From assembly GCA_041591915.1 (NCBI GenBank), contig JBFHRB010000048.1, forward strand, positions 1-15,446: a stretch of DNA of 15,446 nucleotides, given 5' to 3'. The position numbers were made by a program, and so were the translations under genes. The stretch's first letter is position 1. Every line of letters starts with the position of its first letter. Source of the DNA: JBFHRB01 sp041591915 (GTDB lineage: Bacteria; Actinomycetota; Nitriliruptoria; Nitriliruptorales; Nitriliruptoraceae). The notes under the pieces are model-generated. The model was given only the letters and a program-made list of their open reading frames with translations. It had not been told where the DNA came from and searched no databases. Below, one piece after another: positions 1 through 6,432 of this stretch.

Positions 1-494
1 GCGATGGGCGCCGCGTCGATCGTGGCGGACATCACCGCCAGATGGAGATCGGGGCGCAGGGCCTCGCGCGTCTCGAGCGAGAAGGCGAGGCTCAGGTCGC
101 CGACGAGGTTGCGTTCGTGGAACTCGTCGAAGATCACGACGTCGGTGCCGGCGAGGCTCGGGTCGCGCTGGAGGCGCCGCACGAGGATCCCCTCGGTCAC
201 GACCTCGATCCGGGTACCGCGGCTCACCTTGCGGTCGTCCCTGGTCGAGTAGCCCACCGTCCCCCCGACCCGCTCACCGACCAGCGCCGCCATGCGCGAC
301 GCCGCCGCGCGGGCGGCCACCCGCCGTGGCTCGAGGACGACGATGCGGCCGTCGACCACGTCCGCGAGGGCGAGCGGGACGAGCGTCGTCTTGCCGGCGC
401 CCGGCGGCGCGACCAGGACCAGCAGTCCACGGTCACGCACCGCGGCGACGACGTCATCGAGGACGTCTTCGACCGGGAGGCGCTCGGTGGTCAC
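1..494 (-). CDS. hrpB: ATP-dependent helicase HrpB, N-terminal part (runs off the left edge)
   Basis: Only the first 164 codons are present; the gene continues beyond position 1. The visible part is the first RecA-like domain of a DExH-box NTPase. It shows Walker A APPGAGKTT (residues 29-37), motif Ia EPRR (about 55-58), VTEG (99-102), motif II DEFHERN (123-129) and motif III SAT (156-158). The DEFHER form and the start only about 28 residues before Walker A fit HrpB, a DEAH-type helicase of about 800 residues whose cellular role is poorly defined. The start is a GTG whose GTGA overlaps the stop of the upstream HugZ-like gene by 4 nt, implying translational coupling in one mRNA. HrpA is the main alternative, but HrpA usually has a longer N-terminal region. 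The family call is firm; the HrpB assignment is likely. Confidence 0.88.
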   Translation of the reverse strand, partial: MTTERLPVEDVLDDVVAAVRDRGLLVLVAPPGAGKTTLVPLALADVVDGRIVVLEPRRVAARAAASRMAALVGERVGGTVGYSTRDDRKVSRGTRIEVVTEGILVRRLQRDPSLAGTDVVIFDEFHERNLVGDLSLAFSLETREALRPDLHLAVMSATIDAAPI

Positions 495-1300
495 CGGGCG
501 GCGCGGACCAGCGCCACCATCGCACCGCGGGCCTCGTCCGCAGCGTCGAGGACGTCCGGGAACCCCAGGCGCCCGAAGGCCACGCCGGGAGCTCCGCCCG
601 CGTCCCCGGGGGCGAGGGCCAGCTGCACCTCGAAGCCGTAGCGGTCACAGGCCAGCATCGTCACGCCGGTCACCTCGCCCTCGACGTCGAGGTAGTGCTC
701 GACCATCGTGACGAGGCTGTCGGCGTGGTCGTCGTTCATGTGCTCGACGATCCCGGCCTCCGCGGGCGCGACCGGATCTGGCTGGGCCCCGCGGTAGCCA
801 TCGGCATCGACCCAGCTCATCTCGCCGAACCCGCGCACGTACCGGATCGACGACACGGCGAGGCGGTGGACCGCGAAATCCGGGAACCGCGCCCAGAAGG
901 CCCCGGGATGAGCTGCGAGGTAGGCCTCGGTGGCGTCGTCCTGCTCCGCCTCGTCGACGCGGACCATGTCGCCCACGAGCGTCGCGCGTGCGACCGCGAG
1001 GCGGCCGGCGCCCGAGCCCTCTGGCGCGGTGACCAGCAGCGAGCAGCGCGCATCGGATGCGAGGTTCTTGGCGTGCTCGGCGAGGGTGCTCATGAGGATG
1101 AGCGGCTCGCCTGCGTGGTCGAGCGCGAACGTGACGACGGAGCCGAAGGGGTACCCGGCCGGTTCGAGCGCGATGGTGCTGAGCGTCCCGCTGTCGGCGC
1201 CCGCCAGCAGCGTGCGCGTGCGCTCCGCGTGGGTGGGGGCGCGCGCCCCCGGCTGGACGTAGGTGGGAGGGCCGCCGCGGGAGTGCGGATCGTCGGTCAT
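491..1300 (-). CDS. HugZ-like pyridoxamine 5'-phosphate oxidase-fold protein with C-terminal DUF2470 domain
   Basis: A 269-residue protein. Residues about 22-160 look like the split-barrel FMN-binding/PNPOx fold of the HugZ family: a THAERTRTLL start, a TLSTIAL strand, and PFGSVVTFAL, then LMSTLAEHAKNL. Residues about 177-268 form a DUF2470 domain with the signature HMNDDHADSL (187-196) and CDRYGFE (218-224). Relatives bind or degrade heme (HugZ of Helicobacter/Campylobacter) or regulate tetrapyrrole synthesis in plastids; the substrate here is unknown. The ATG at 1300 overlaps the DoxX stop as ATGA. An in-frame upstream extension to 1669 would lie wholly inside the DoxX gene and is rejected. 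The 3' end overlaps the hrpB start by 4 nt. Fold and family are well supported; heme activity is inference. Confidence 0.88.
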   Translation of the reverse strand: MTDDPHSRGGPPTYVQPGARAPTHAERTRTLLAGADSGTLSTIALEPAGYPFGSVVTFALDHAGEPLILMSTLAEHAKNLASDARCSLLVTAPEGSGAGRLAVARATLVGDMVRVDEAEQDDATEAYLAAHPGAFWARFPDFAVHRLAVSSIRYVRGFGEMSWVDADGYRGAQPDPVAPAEAGIVEHMNDDHADSLVTMVEHYLDVEGEVTGVTMLACDRYGFEVQLALAPGDAGGAPGVAFGRLGFPDVLDAADEARGAMVALVRAAR

Positions 1301-1830
1301 CCGGTGGGCTCTTCCTTCGCGGGTGGACGCCAGAAGGTAACGAGGAGGCCGGCCGCCCCGCCGAACCCGGCGATCAGCGCGATCCAGAGGCCGGTCCAGC
1401 CCGCGAGCTCGGTGAGCGGATCGCCGACGACACCGTCGATCGACCAGCCGCCTCCTCCGAGGAGCGCGAGCGCGAACGCGGCGAACGTGAGGGTCATCAC
1501 GTACTCGTAGCCCTCCGTCGGCCGGTTGAAGACCCAGAAGCCCTTGTCGCGGTGGTTGGTGACCCACGCGACGACCATCACCCCGATCATCCCGGCGGCC
1601 GCGAACGGCGTACCGAGGCCAAGGATGAGCAGGCCACCGACGCCGAGTTCGGTGATGCTCGCCGTCCACGCGTGGAGCTTGCCCGGCTTCATCCCGAGGG
1701 ACTCGAACCAGCGGGCGGTCCCCTCGATCCTGCCGCCGCCCCAGATGTGGTTGTAGCCGTGGGCCAGCATCACGATGCCCAGCACCACGCGCAGTACGAG
1801 CAGGGCGAGGTCCGTCGCTTGCGTGTCCAT
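1297..1830 (-). CDS. DoxX family membrane protein
   Basis: A 177-residue integral membrane protein with likely membrane segments near residues 8-28, 54-72, 75-92, 109-125 and 143-166. The first helix ends in MLAHGYNHIWGGG, and the ELGVGGLLILGLGTPFAA stretch (61-78) is typical of DoxX/DUF-type four-helix proteins. DoxX relatives are associated with quinone/thiosulfate oxidation or, in mycobacteria, with a membrane oxidoreductase complex; no catalytic role can be read from this sequence. It starts at ATG 1830 with a good GGAGGA ribosome site (1836-1841, 5-nt spacing). It is first in a minus-strand operon with the HugZ-like gene and hrpB. The insert between the first two helices (GGRIEGTARWFESLG) is also usual in the family. 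Confidence 0.85.
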   Translation of the reverse strand: MDTQATDLALLVLRVVLGIVMLAHGYNHIWGGGRIEGTARWFESLGMKPGKLHAWTASITELGVGGLLILGLGTPFAAAGMIGVMVVAWVTNHRDKGFWVFNRPTEGYEYVMTLTFAAFALALLGGGGWSIDGVVGDPLTELAGWTGLWIALIAGFGGAAGLLVTFWRPPAKEEPTG

Positions 1831-1993
1831 CCCGTTCCTCCGGTCGAGTCCGTCCGGGTCAGCGCAGCGTCAGACGCCATCCTTCCCGGTCGCAGCCACG
1901 GAGTGGCGCAGGCCGCGCGTCCGGGAACGTCCAGCCGCCCTGTGGTGTTCACCGTCTCCCACGCCCCGACCGCGTGACTCGAGGTGCGCCGCC
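1831..1993. promoter_or_regulatory. Divergent intergenic region between doxX-like and DUF427 genes, rich in dyads
   Basis: A non-coding gap of 163 bp that must hold both start regions. I see an 11-bp perfect odd palindrome GCGTCAGACGC (1867-1877). There is also a 7-bp inverted repeat TTCCCGG (1883-1889) / CCGGGAA (1921-1927) with GCCAC-gga-GTGGC (1895-1907) nested in it. A second 7-bp inverted repeat, TCGAGTC (1844-1850) / GACTCGA (1976-1982), flanks the region. Read towards each gene, the last pair places the same GACTCGA 13 nt upstream of the doxX start codon and 11 nt upstream of the DUF427 start codon. I see no obvious -10 element. That a regulator binds here is inference. Confidence 0.45.
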
Positions 1994-2656
1994 ATGCCGA
2001 GCCCGACGACCAACGCCCTCCGGGTCGAGCCGACCGCCAAGCGTGTCCGTGCCGTCTACGCCGGCGACACCGTTGCGGACTCGACCGACGTGAAGCTGGT
2101 CTGGGAGAAGCCGTACTACCCCACGTACTACTTCCCGGCCTCCGACGTCGACCTCGACGCGATCCCGGGCCGCTTCGTCCGTGAGCACCGGGAGGTGCCC
2201 GGCCACGTACGCCTCCGCTGGGGCGAGATGGACGCGTGGTTCGAAGAGGACGAAGAGGTCTTCGTCCACGCGAAGGACCCGTACAAGCGCATCGACATCC
2301 TGCGCAGCTCGCGCCACGTCCGCGTCGAGGTCGACGGAGTGACGATCGCCGACAGCCGCCAGCCGACGCTGCTGTTCGAGACCGGCCTGCCGGTGCGCTA
2401 CTACCTGCCGAAGACCGACGTCCGCATGGACCTGCTCGTCCCGACCGACACCGAGACGCGGTGCCCGTACAAGGGCACGGCGAGCTACTACGCCGTCGAG
2501 GTCGACGGGCGCCGCCACGACGATCTCGTCTGGTGGTACCCGACCACCGTGCACGAGAGCGCGCGCATCGCGGGCCTCGTCTGCTTCTACAACGAGAAGG
2601 TCGACCTGTACGTCGACGAGGTGCTGCAGGGCCGACCCGACTCGCCGTTCGCCTGA
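1994..2656 (+). CDS. DUF427 domain protein with two tandem repeats
   Basis: A 220-residue soluble protein made of two similar DUF427 units, about residues 16-105 and 106-210. Unit one has RVRAVYAGDTVADS and YYPTYYFPASDV; unit two has HVRVEVDGVTIADS and LPVRYYLPKTDV. The repeats align by eye: V-x-V/A-x-x-G-x-x-V/I-A-D-S, then a tyrosine-rich strand ending in P-x-x-D-V. Unit two carries the family signature CPYKGTASYY (157-166) and FYNEKVD (198-204). In unit one the matching place is PGHVRLRW, so only the second unit keeps the Cys-Pro-x-Lys-Gly motif. The biochemical function of DUF427 is not known to me. The ATG at 1994 follows GAGGTG (1981-1986). Longer in-frame starts would run through the DoxX promoter region. 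Confidence 0.87.
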   Translation: MPSPTTNALRVEPTAKRVRAVYAGDTVADSTDVKLVWEKPYYPTYYFPASDVDLDAIPGRFVREHREVPGHVRLRWGEMDAWFEEDEEVFVHAKDPYKRIDILRSSRHVRVEVDGVTIADSRQPTLLFETGLPVRYYLPKTDVRMDLLVPTDTETRCPYKGTASYYAVEVDGRRHDDLVWWYPTTVHESARIAGLVCFYNEKVDLYVDEVLQGRPDSPFA

Positions 2657-2660
2657 CCCA

Positions 2661-2682
2661 CGGACGGGCGTACGCTCGTCCG
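2661..2682. promoter_or_regulatory. 22-bp near-perfect palindrome between DUF427 and msrA genes
   Basis: The arms CGGACG (2661-2666) and CGTCCG (2677-2682) flank the core GCGTACGC (2668-2675). The only break in symmetry is one G/T pair at 2667/2676, which would be a G-U wobble in RNA. It begins 4 nt after the DUF427 stop and ends 24 nt before the msrA start. As RNA it is a 9-bp stem with a GUAC tetraloop and no U-tract. It could be an operator for msrA, an attenuating hairpin or a weak terminator. The central TACGCT (2671-2676) also resembles a -10 element. The symmetry is seen directly; the role is not known. Confidence 0.55.
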
Positions 2683-2706
2683 CAACGCCCCCATGGAGGG
2701 ACGCCC

Positions 2707-3390
2707 GTGTTCTTCAACCGCATCAAGGACCGACTCCCCAGCGAGGAGGAGGCACTGCCCGGACGCGACGAGGCGATGCCCGTGCCTGACGAGCACCACG
2801 CGCTCGCCGGCCGCCCGCTCGTCGGCCCGTGGCCGGCCGGCCTCGAGGTCGCGTTCTTCGGCATGGGCTGCTTCTGGGGCGCGGAGCGGATCTTCTGGCG
2901 TCTCGACGGCGTCTACTCGACCTTCGTCGGCTACCAGGGAGGCATCACGCCGAACCCGACCTACGAGGAGACGTGCACGGGGCGGACCGGCCACACCGAG
3001 GCCGTCGGGGTCGTCTACGACCCGACGAAGGTCCGCTACGACGAGCTGCTCAAGGCCTTCTGGGAGAACCACGACCCGACGACCCCGAACCGCCAGGGCA
3101 ACGACGTGGGCACCCAGTACCGGTCGGCCGTCTACTGGACGACCGAGGCGCAGCGGATGGCGGCCGAGGCCTCGCGCGACCGCTACCAGGCCGCGCTGCG
3201 CGACGCGGGCTTCGGCGAGATCTCCACGGAGTTCGCCCCGGCCGGCGAGTTCTACTACGCCGAGCCGTACCACCAGCAGTACCTGTCCAAGAACCCGGGT
3301 GGCTACTGCAACCACGGCTTCTGCCAGGTCAGCTACGACCTCGAGGCCCACGGCCAGGACGCTGCGCGGGTCGAGCTCCCGGAGGCCTGA
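2707..3390 (+). CDS. msrA: Peptide methionine (S)-S-oxide reductase MsrA
   Basis: A 227-residue cytosolic enzyme that reduces S-methionine sulfoxide in proteins, probably recycled by thioredoxin. The catalytic motif GCFWGAE is at 54-60 (nucleophile Cys55). It is followed by the family signature VGYQGG and TGHTEAVGVVYDP. The C-terminal GYCNHGFC supplies two candidate resolving cysteines (Cys201, Cys206). The first 47 or so residues form a leader (EEALPGRDEAMPVPDEHH) found in many actinobacterial MsrA proteins. GTG 2707 is chosen because GGAGGG (2695-2700) lies 6 nt upstream. An in-frame extension leftwards would overlap the DUF427 gene. The alpha/beta hydrolase gene starts 3 nt after its stop, so the two are probably co-translated. 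Confidence 0.95.
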   Translation: MFFNRIKDRLPSEEEALPGRDEAMPVPDEHHALAGRPLVGPWPAGLEVAFFGMGCFWGAERIFWRLDGVYSTFVGYQGGITPNPTYEETCTGRTGHTEAVGVVYDPTKVRYDELLKAFWENHDPTTPNRQGNDVGTQYRSAVYWTTEAQRMAAEASRDRYQAALRDAGFGEISTEFAPAGEFYYAEPYHQQYLSKNPGGYCNHGFCQVSYDLEAHGQDAARVELPEA

Positions 3391-3393
3391 CGC

Positions 3394-4167
3394 ATGAGGA
3401 CGGCCACGGGCGCGAGCGGTCCGCCGCTACTGCTGGTCCACGGCGCATGGCACGGCGCCTGGTCCTGGGAGCAGTGGGTCGGCCCGCTCTCCGGCCAGGG
3501 CCACGACGTGATCACGATCGACCTGCCGGGCCACGGCGGCGAGGTGGTGCCGTCGCTCAACCGGCTGGGCCTCGACGACTACGCCGATGCGCTCGCCGCC
3601 GAGGTCGCCTCGCTGAACGCCCCGCCGGTCCTGATCGCCCACTCCATGGGCGGAGCGGTCGTGCAGCGCCTGTTGACGCGGCGACCGACGCTGCGCCTGG
3701 CCGGGGTGGCGCTCCTGGCATCGGTTCCGCCGAGCGGAGTCCTGCGAACGACGGGCGCCATCGCTCGCCGCCACCCGCGGGCGTTCGCCGCGCCGACCGC
3801 GACGCTCGACCTCGGCCGACTCGTCGCCGACCCCGACCGGGCGTGCGACCTGTTCTTCTCGCACGGCTTCGACGGCGATGACCTGCTGCGCCACTGTGCG
3901 CGGCTGCAGTCGGAGTCCTACCGCGCGTTCCTCGGGATGCTCGCGCTCCCCAGGCTCGTGAAGCCCCGGGATGTGGGGGTTCCGGTGTTGGTGCTCGGTG
4001 CCCGGGACGACCGCATCTTCACCGTGGCAGAGGTCGAGCGCACCGCGATCGCGTGGCGCGCCGACCGGGTCGAGGTCCTCGACGACCTCGCGCACGACGT
4101 GATGCTCGACACGAACCACGAGAAGGCCCTCGGCGTCGTGCAGGAGTTCCTCGACGGCCTGCGATGA
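3394..4167 (+). CDS. Alpha/beta-fold hydrolase
   Basis: A 257-residue protein with the complete alpha/beta-hydrolase layout. The oxyanion-hole loop is HGAWHGAW (16-23), followed by DLPGHGGE. The nucleophile elbow is AHSMGG with Ser84. The acid is in GARDD (Asp205 or Asp206) and the His in LAHDVM (His234). The cap region (about 100-190) has no recognisable signature. The HGAWHGAW start resembles the esterase/hydroxynitrile-lyase-like branch, but substrate cannot be predicted. The ATG lies 3 nt after the msrA stop, with GGAGG (3381-3385) inside the end of msrA, so translation is likely coupled. It converges on the SHMT-like gene with a 42-bp GC-rich gap. Confidence 0.88.
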   Translation: MRTATGASGPPLLLVHGAWHGAWSWEQWVGPLSGQGHDVITIDLPGHGGEVVPSLNRLGLDDYADALAAEVASLNAPPVLIAHSMGGAVVQRLLTRRPTLRLAGVALLASVPPSGVLRTTGAIARRHPRAFAAPTATLDLGRLVADPDRACDLFFSHGFDGDDLLRHCARLQSESYRAFLGMLALPRLVKPRDVGVPVLVLGARDDRIFTVAEVERTAIAWRADRVEVLDDLAHDVMLDTNHEKALGVVQEFLDGLR

Positions 4168-4209
4168 CCTCCTCCCCGGCGTGCCGGCGTCTCGGCGCGC
4201 GGCGCCCCG
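4168..4209. other. Short convergent gap, possible weak hairpin
   Basis: A gap of 42 bp between two converging stop codons. It contains small GC-rich inverted repeats (CCGG-cgtg-CCGG at about 4178-4189, and several GGCGC/GCGCC runs) but no U-tract in either direction. A bidirectional Rho-independent terminator is possible but not demonstrated. Confidence 0.2.
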
Positions 4210-5559
4210 TCAGCCGGTGGGCGACTCGAGGTGGTGGAGCCGGGTGAAGCGCGAGCGGTGGGTGAGGACGGCGGGCGCCACGGCTGCGGGGTCCTCCGCC
4301 ACGGCCCGCGCGACGAGTTCGGTGAGCTCGCCCACGTCGTCGACACCGACGCCGAAGCGCACGAGCTCGTTCACGCCGACGCGCAGGCCCGGGGCGATCG
4401 CGCGATCGTGCTCGACGGGGAGGCCGATGCTGCTGGCCAGGAGGTTGGCGCGCCTGAGGCGGTGGGCGAGCGCGTCACCGCCGCCCAGCTCGCGGGCGTC
4501 GAGCGCGAACGCGTGGCCCGCGGTGTGCCCCTCGTCGGTGCGGTGGACCGGCACGCCGGCAGCGGCGAGCCCGGCCGCGAACGCGCTGCCGACGGCGACC
4601 ATCTCCGTGGCGTAGGCCGCACCGCTCGAGCGCCAACCGGCGAGCGTGTGCGCCAGCGCCGCGACGCGCCCCACGTCGAAGTTCGCGGTCAGCGCCGGGT
4701 AGGCCAGGCCCTCGATCCGTTCGGCCAGGGCGGCGTCGTTCGTCACGATGAGCCCGCCGGGCGGGCCGGCGAGCGACTTGTACGTGCTCATCGACATGAC
4801 GTGCGCACCCTCGTGCAGCGGGTTGGGCCAGGCGCCGCCCGCGATCAGTCCGGCGACGTGCGCCGCGTCGAAGACGAGCGTCGCCCCCACGGCGTCGGCG
4901 ATCTCGCGCATCGCCGACACCGGATGCGGCAGGAGGTTCAGGCTCGTCCCGACGGTGATGATCGTCGGCCGGACCTCGCGCGCGATCCGGGCGAGCTGGT
5001 CGACGTCGACGGTGTGCCGACCCGGCGCCACCGGCGCCGCGACCGTGACGAAGCCGGCTCGTCCGGCGGCGCCGGCCGCGTGGTGGGTGACGTGGCCGCC
5101 GATGCTGGGGGGCGGGCTGACCAGCACGTCGCCGGGGCGGGCGGCCGCGAGGAACACCGCGAGGTTGCTCGTGGCTCCTGAGGGAAGCCGGACCTCGGCG
5201 TAGGACGCGGCGAAGACCTCGCGGGCGAGCGCCGCTGCCGCCACCTCGACCTGCTCGATCTCCTCGAGGCCGGTCTCGTACTTCTCCCCCGGGTGCCCGA
5301 GGGACGGCCGCGTCCCGGCCCCCGCGGCCAGCAGCGCCTCGGCACGCGGGTCGAGCACGTTCGCGGCCGGGTTGAGGTTCCAGCAGGCCCGCTCGTGCAG
5401 CCGGCGACTCTCCTCGACACGGTCGGTGATCCAGTCCCGCAGTCGCGAGGTGCCGAGGCCTCCGATGGCCCGCAGGACCTCGAGCTCCCGTCGTCGCGCC
5501 GGCTCCGACAGCCACGGCCGGTCGCCCGCGCGACCGGCGTCGGACCCCTGCGTCGCCAT
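4210..5559 (-). CDS. Atypical serine hydroxymethyltransferase-fold PLP enzyme
   Basis: A 449-residue fold-type I PLP protein whose closest recognisable family is SHMT/GlyA. Conserved elements: SGATSNLAVF (127-136), HVTHH (156-160), the cofactor-binding DAAHVAGLIAGG (231-242; Asp231, His234), Schiff-base lysine Lys261 in STYKSLAGPPGG, and carboxylate-binding Arg393 in GLRVG. Departures: the catalytic ASEN glutamate motif is replaced by NPAAN (63-67), so the glutamate needed for folate-dependent cleavage is absent. The usual KRYYGG tyrosine pair reads EKYETG (92-97), and THK before the lysine reads TYK. Glycine/serine interconversion is therefore doubtful; a folate-independent aldolase or other PLP reaction is possible. 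The ATG has AGGAG (5566-5570), 6 nt away and overlapping the ECH stop, so it is co-transcribed with ECH. Fold is certain; reaction is unknown. Confidence 0.85.
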   Translation of the reverse strand: MATQGSDAGRAGDRPWLSEPARRRELEVLRAIGGLGTSRLRDWITDRVEESRRLHERACWNLNPAANVLDPRAEALLAAGAGTRPSLGHPGEKYETGLEEIEQVEVAAAALAREVFAASYAEVRLPSGATSNLAVFLAAARPGDVLVSPPPSIGGHVTHHAAGAAGRAGFVTVAAPVAPGRHTVDVDQLARIAREVRPTIITVGTSLNLLPHPVSAMREIADAVGATLVFDAAHVAGLIAGGAWPNPLHEGAHVMSMSTYKSLAGPPGGLIVTNDAALAERIEGLAYPALTANFDVGRVAALAHTLAGWRSSGAAYATEMVAVGSAFAAGLAAAGVPVHRTDEGHTAGHAFALDARELGGGDALAHRLRRANLLASSIGLPVEHDRAIAPGLRVGVNELVRFGVGVDDVGELTELVARAVAEDPAAVAPAVLTHRSRFTRLHHLESPTG

Positions 5560-5569
5560 GAGCTGCTCC

Positions 5570-6340
5570 TCAGCGACCCGTGAACCGCGCCTGGCCCGGC
5601 CCCTTCTCGAGCAGGCTCTGGATGCCGATCCCCACGTCCTCGGTGACCAGCACCCGCGGTCCCTCGCCGGCGAGGACGCGGTCGGCAGCCTCGATGCCGC
5701 CCGCCGCCCAGGCGTTGAGCGTCGCGGAGGTGGCCGCATGTGCGCGGGTCGGACCGGCGGCGAGCATGGCCGCGAGCTGGCGCGTCTTCTCGAGGAGCTG
5801 GTCGGCCGGCACGATCCGCTGCACGACACCCCAGTCCAGCATCTTCTGCGCCGGGTAGATCCGCGCCCCGTACACGGCCTCGGCGGCGCGGCCCAGCCCG
5901 CACCGAGCGGCCAGACGCGCCGCGCCGCCCCCGAACGGCGTGACGCCGATGAGCGCCTCGACGAGGCCCATCTGCGCGTCGTCGGCGGCCCAGATGATCT
6001 CGGCTCCGAGGGCCACCTCGAAGCCCGCAGCCAGGCACAGCCCGTTGACGGCTGCGACCTTGGGCACCGGCCAGCTCGCGAACTCCTGCGTGCGGTGCAG
6101 GAAGGGATGCAGCATGGCCCGCGCCGAGTCGAGGTCGTGGTCGGCGAAGATCGACACGTCCGCGCCAGCGGAGAACGCGTCGCCCTCCGCGTGGATCAGC
6201 AGCGCCCGGGGCGCGTCGGCGCGCGCCGCGTCGAGGGCGGCGAACAGGTCCGCGATGAGCTCGCGACTGAACAGGTTGAGCGGCGGATCGGCCAGGACGA
6301 GCTCGCCGACGTCACCGTTGCGTTCGTAGCGGACGCGCAT
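5570..6340 (-). CDS. Enoyl-CoA hydratase/isomerase family protein
   Basis: A 256-residue crotonase-fold protein. The first oxyanion-hole segment is DAFSAGADVSIF (54-65). The second is NGLCLAAGFEVAL (99-111), followed by MGLVEALIGVTPFGGGAARL. Both acidic residues expected of a hydratase are present: Glu108 in GFEVA and Glu128 in LVEALIG. Water addition to an enoyl-CoA is thus possible, although isomerases and lyases share the fold. The ATG at 6340 has GGGGAG (6345-6350) upstream; longer in-frame starts would enter the divergent promoter zone. The SHMT-like gene follows with a 9-nt gap, so the two enzymes probably act together on an unknown substrate. Acyl-CoA specificity cannot be read from the sequence. 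Confidence 0.88.
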   Translation of the reverse strand: MRVRYERNGDVGELVLADPPLNLFSRELIADLFAALDAARADAPRALLIHAEGDAFSAGADVSIFADHDLDSARAMLHPFLHRTQEFASWPVPKVAAVNGLCLAAGFEVALGAEIIWAADDAQMGLVEALIGVTPFGGGAARLAARCGLGRAAEAVYGARIYPAQKMLDWGVVQRIVPADQLLEKTRQLAAMLAAGPTRAHAATSATLNAWAAGGIEAADRVLAGEGPRVLVTEDVGIGIQSLLEKGPGQARFTGR

Positions 6341-6379
6341 GGATCTCCCCGTTGGAGTCGCGATCGTTCGGAGCGGCCA

Positions 6380-6385
6380 GTTGTA
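6380..6385 (-). promoter_or_regulatory. Candidate -10 element (TACAAC) for the ECH/SHMT-like operon
   Basis: On the minus strand the intergenic region reads GGCTACAACT. TACAAC differs from the TATAAT/TACAAT-type -10 at one or two positions and ends 39 nt before the ECH ATG. The same GCTACAAC appears before the BASS gene at 11721-11728. I see no convincing -35 hexamer. Placement in an otherwise TA-poor sequence makes it plausible. Confidence 0.35.
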
Positions 6386-6432
6386 GCCGACGTGTCCGAC
6401 CCTGGGGCGCCGACCTGCCACACTCCCCCGCC

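Noticed and set aside
326..1510. A 394-codon plus-strand open frame opposite the HugZ-like gene
   Set aside because: Arg/Gly/Ala/Pro-rich shadow with no motif. The minus strand encodes two recognisable proteins with 4-nt overlaps here.
2236..2706. An in-frame N-terminal extension of MsrA
   Set aside because: It lies almost wholly inside the DUF427 gene and reads as a low-complexity Arg-rich shadow. GTG 2707 has a good ribosome site.
2707..2850. The long N-terminal leader of MsrA as a novel domain
   Set aside because: A very similar EEALPGR...PMPVPE leader is common in actinobacterial MsrA, so it is normal for the group.
4231..5181. A 316-codon plus-strand open frame opposite the SHMT-like gene
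   Set aside because: No recognisable motif; Arg/Gly/Ala-biased mirror of a real PLP enzyme.
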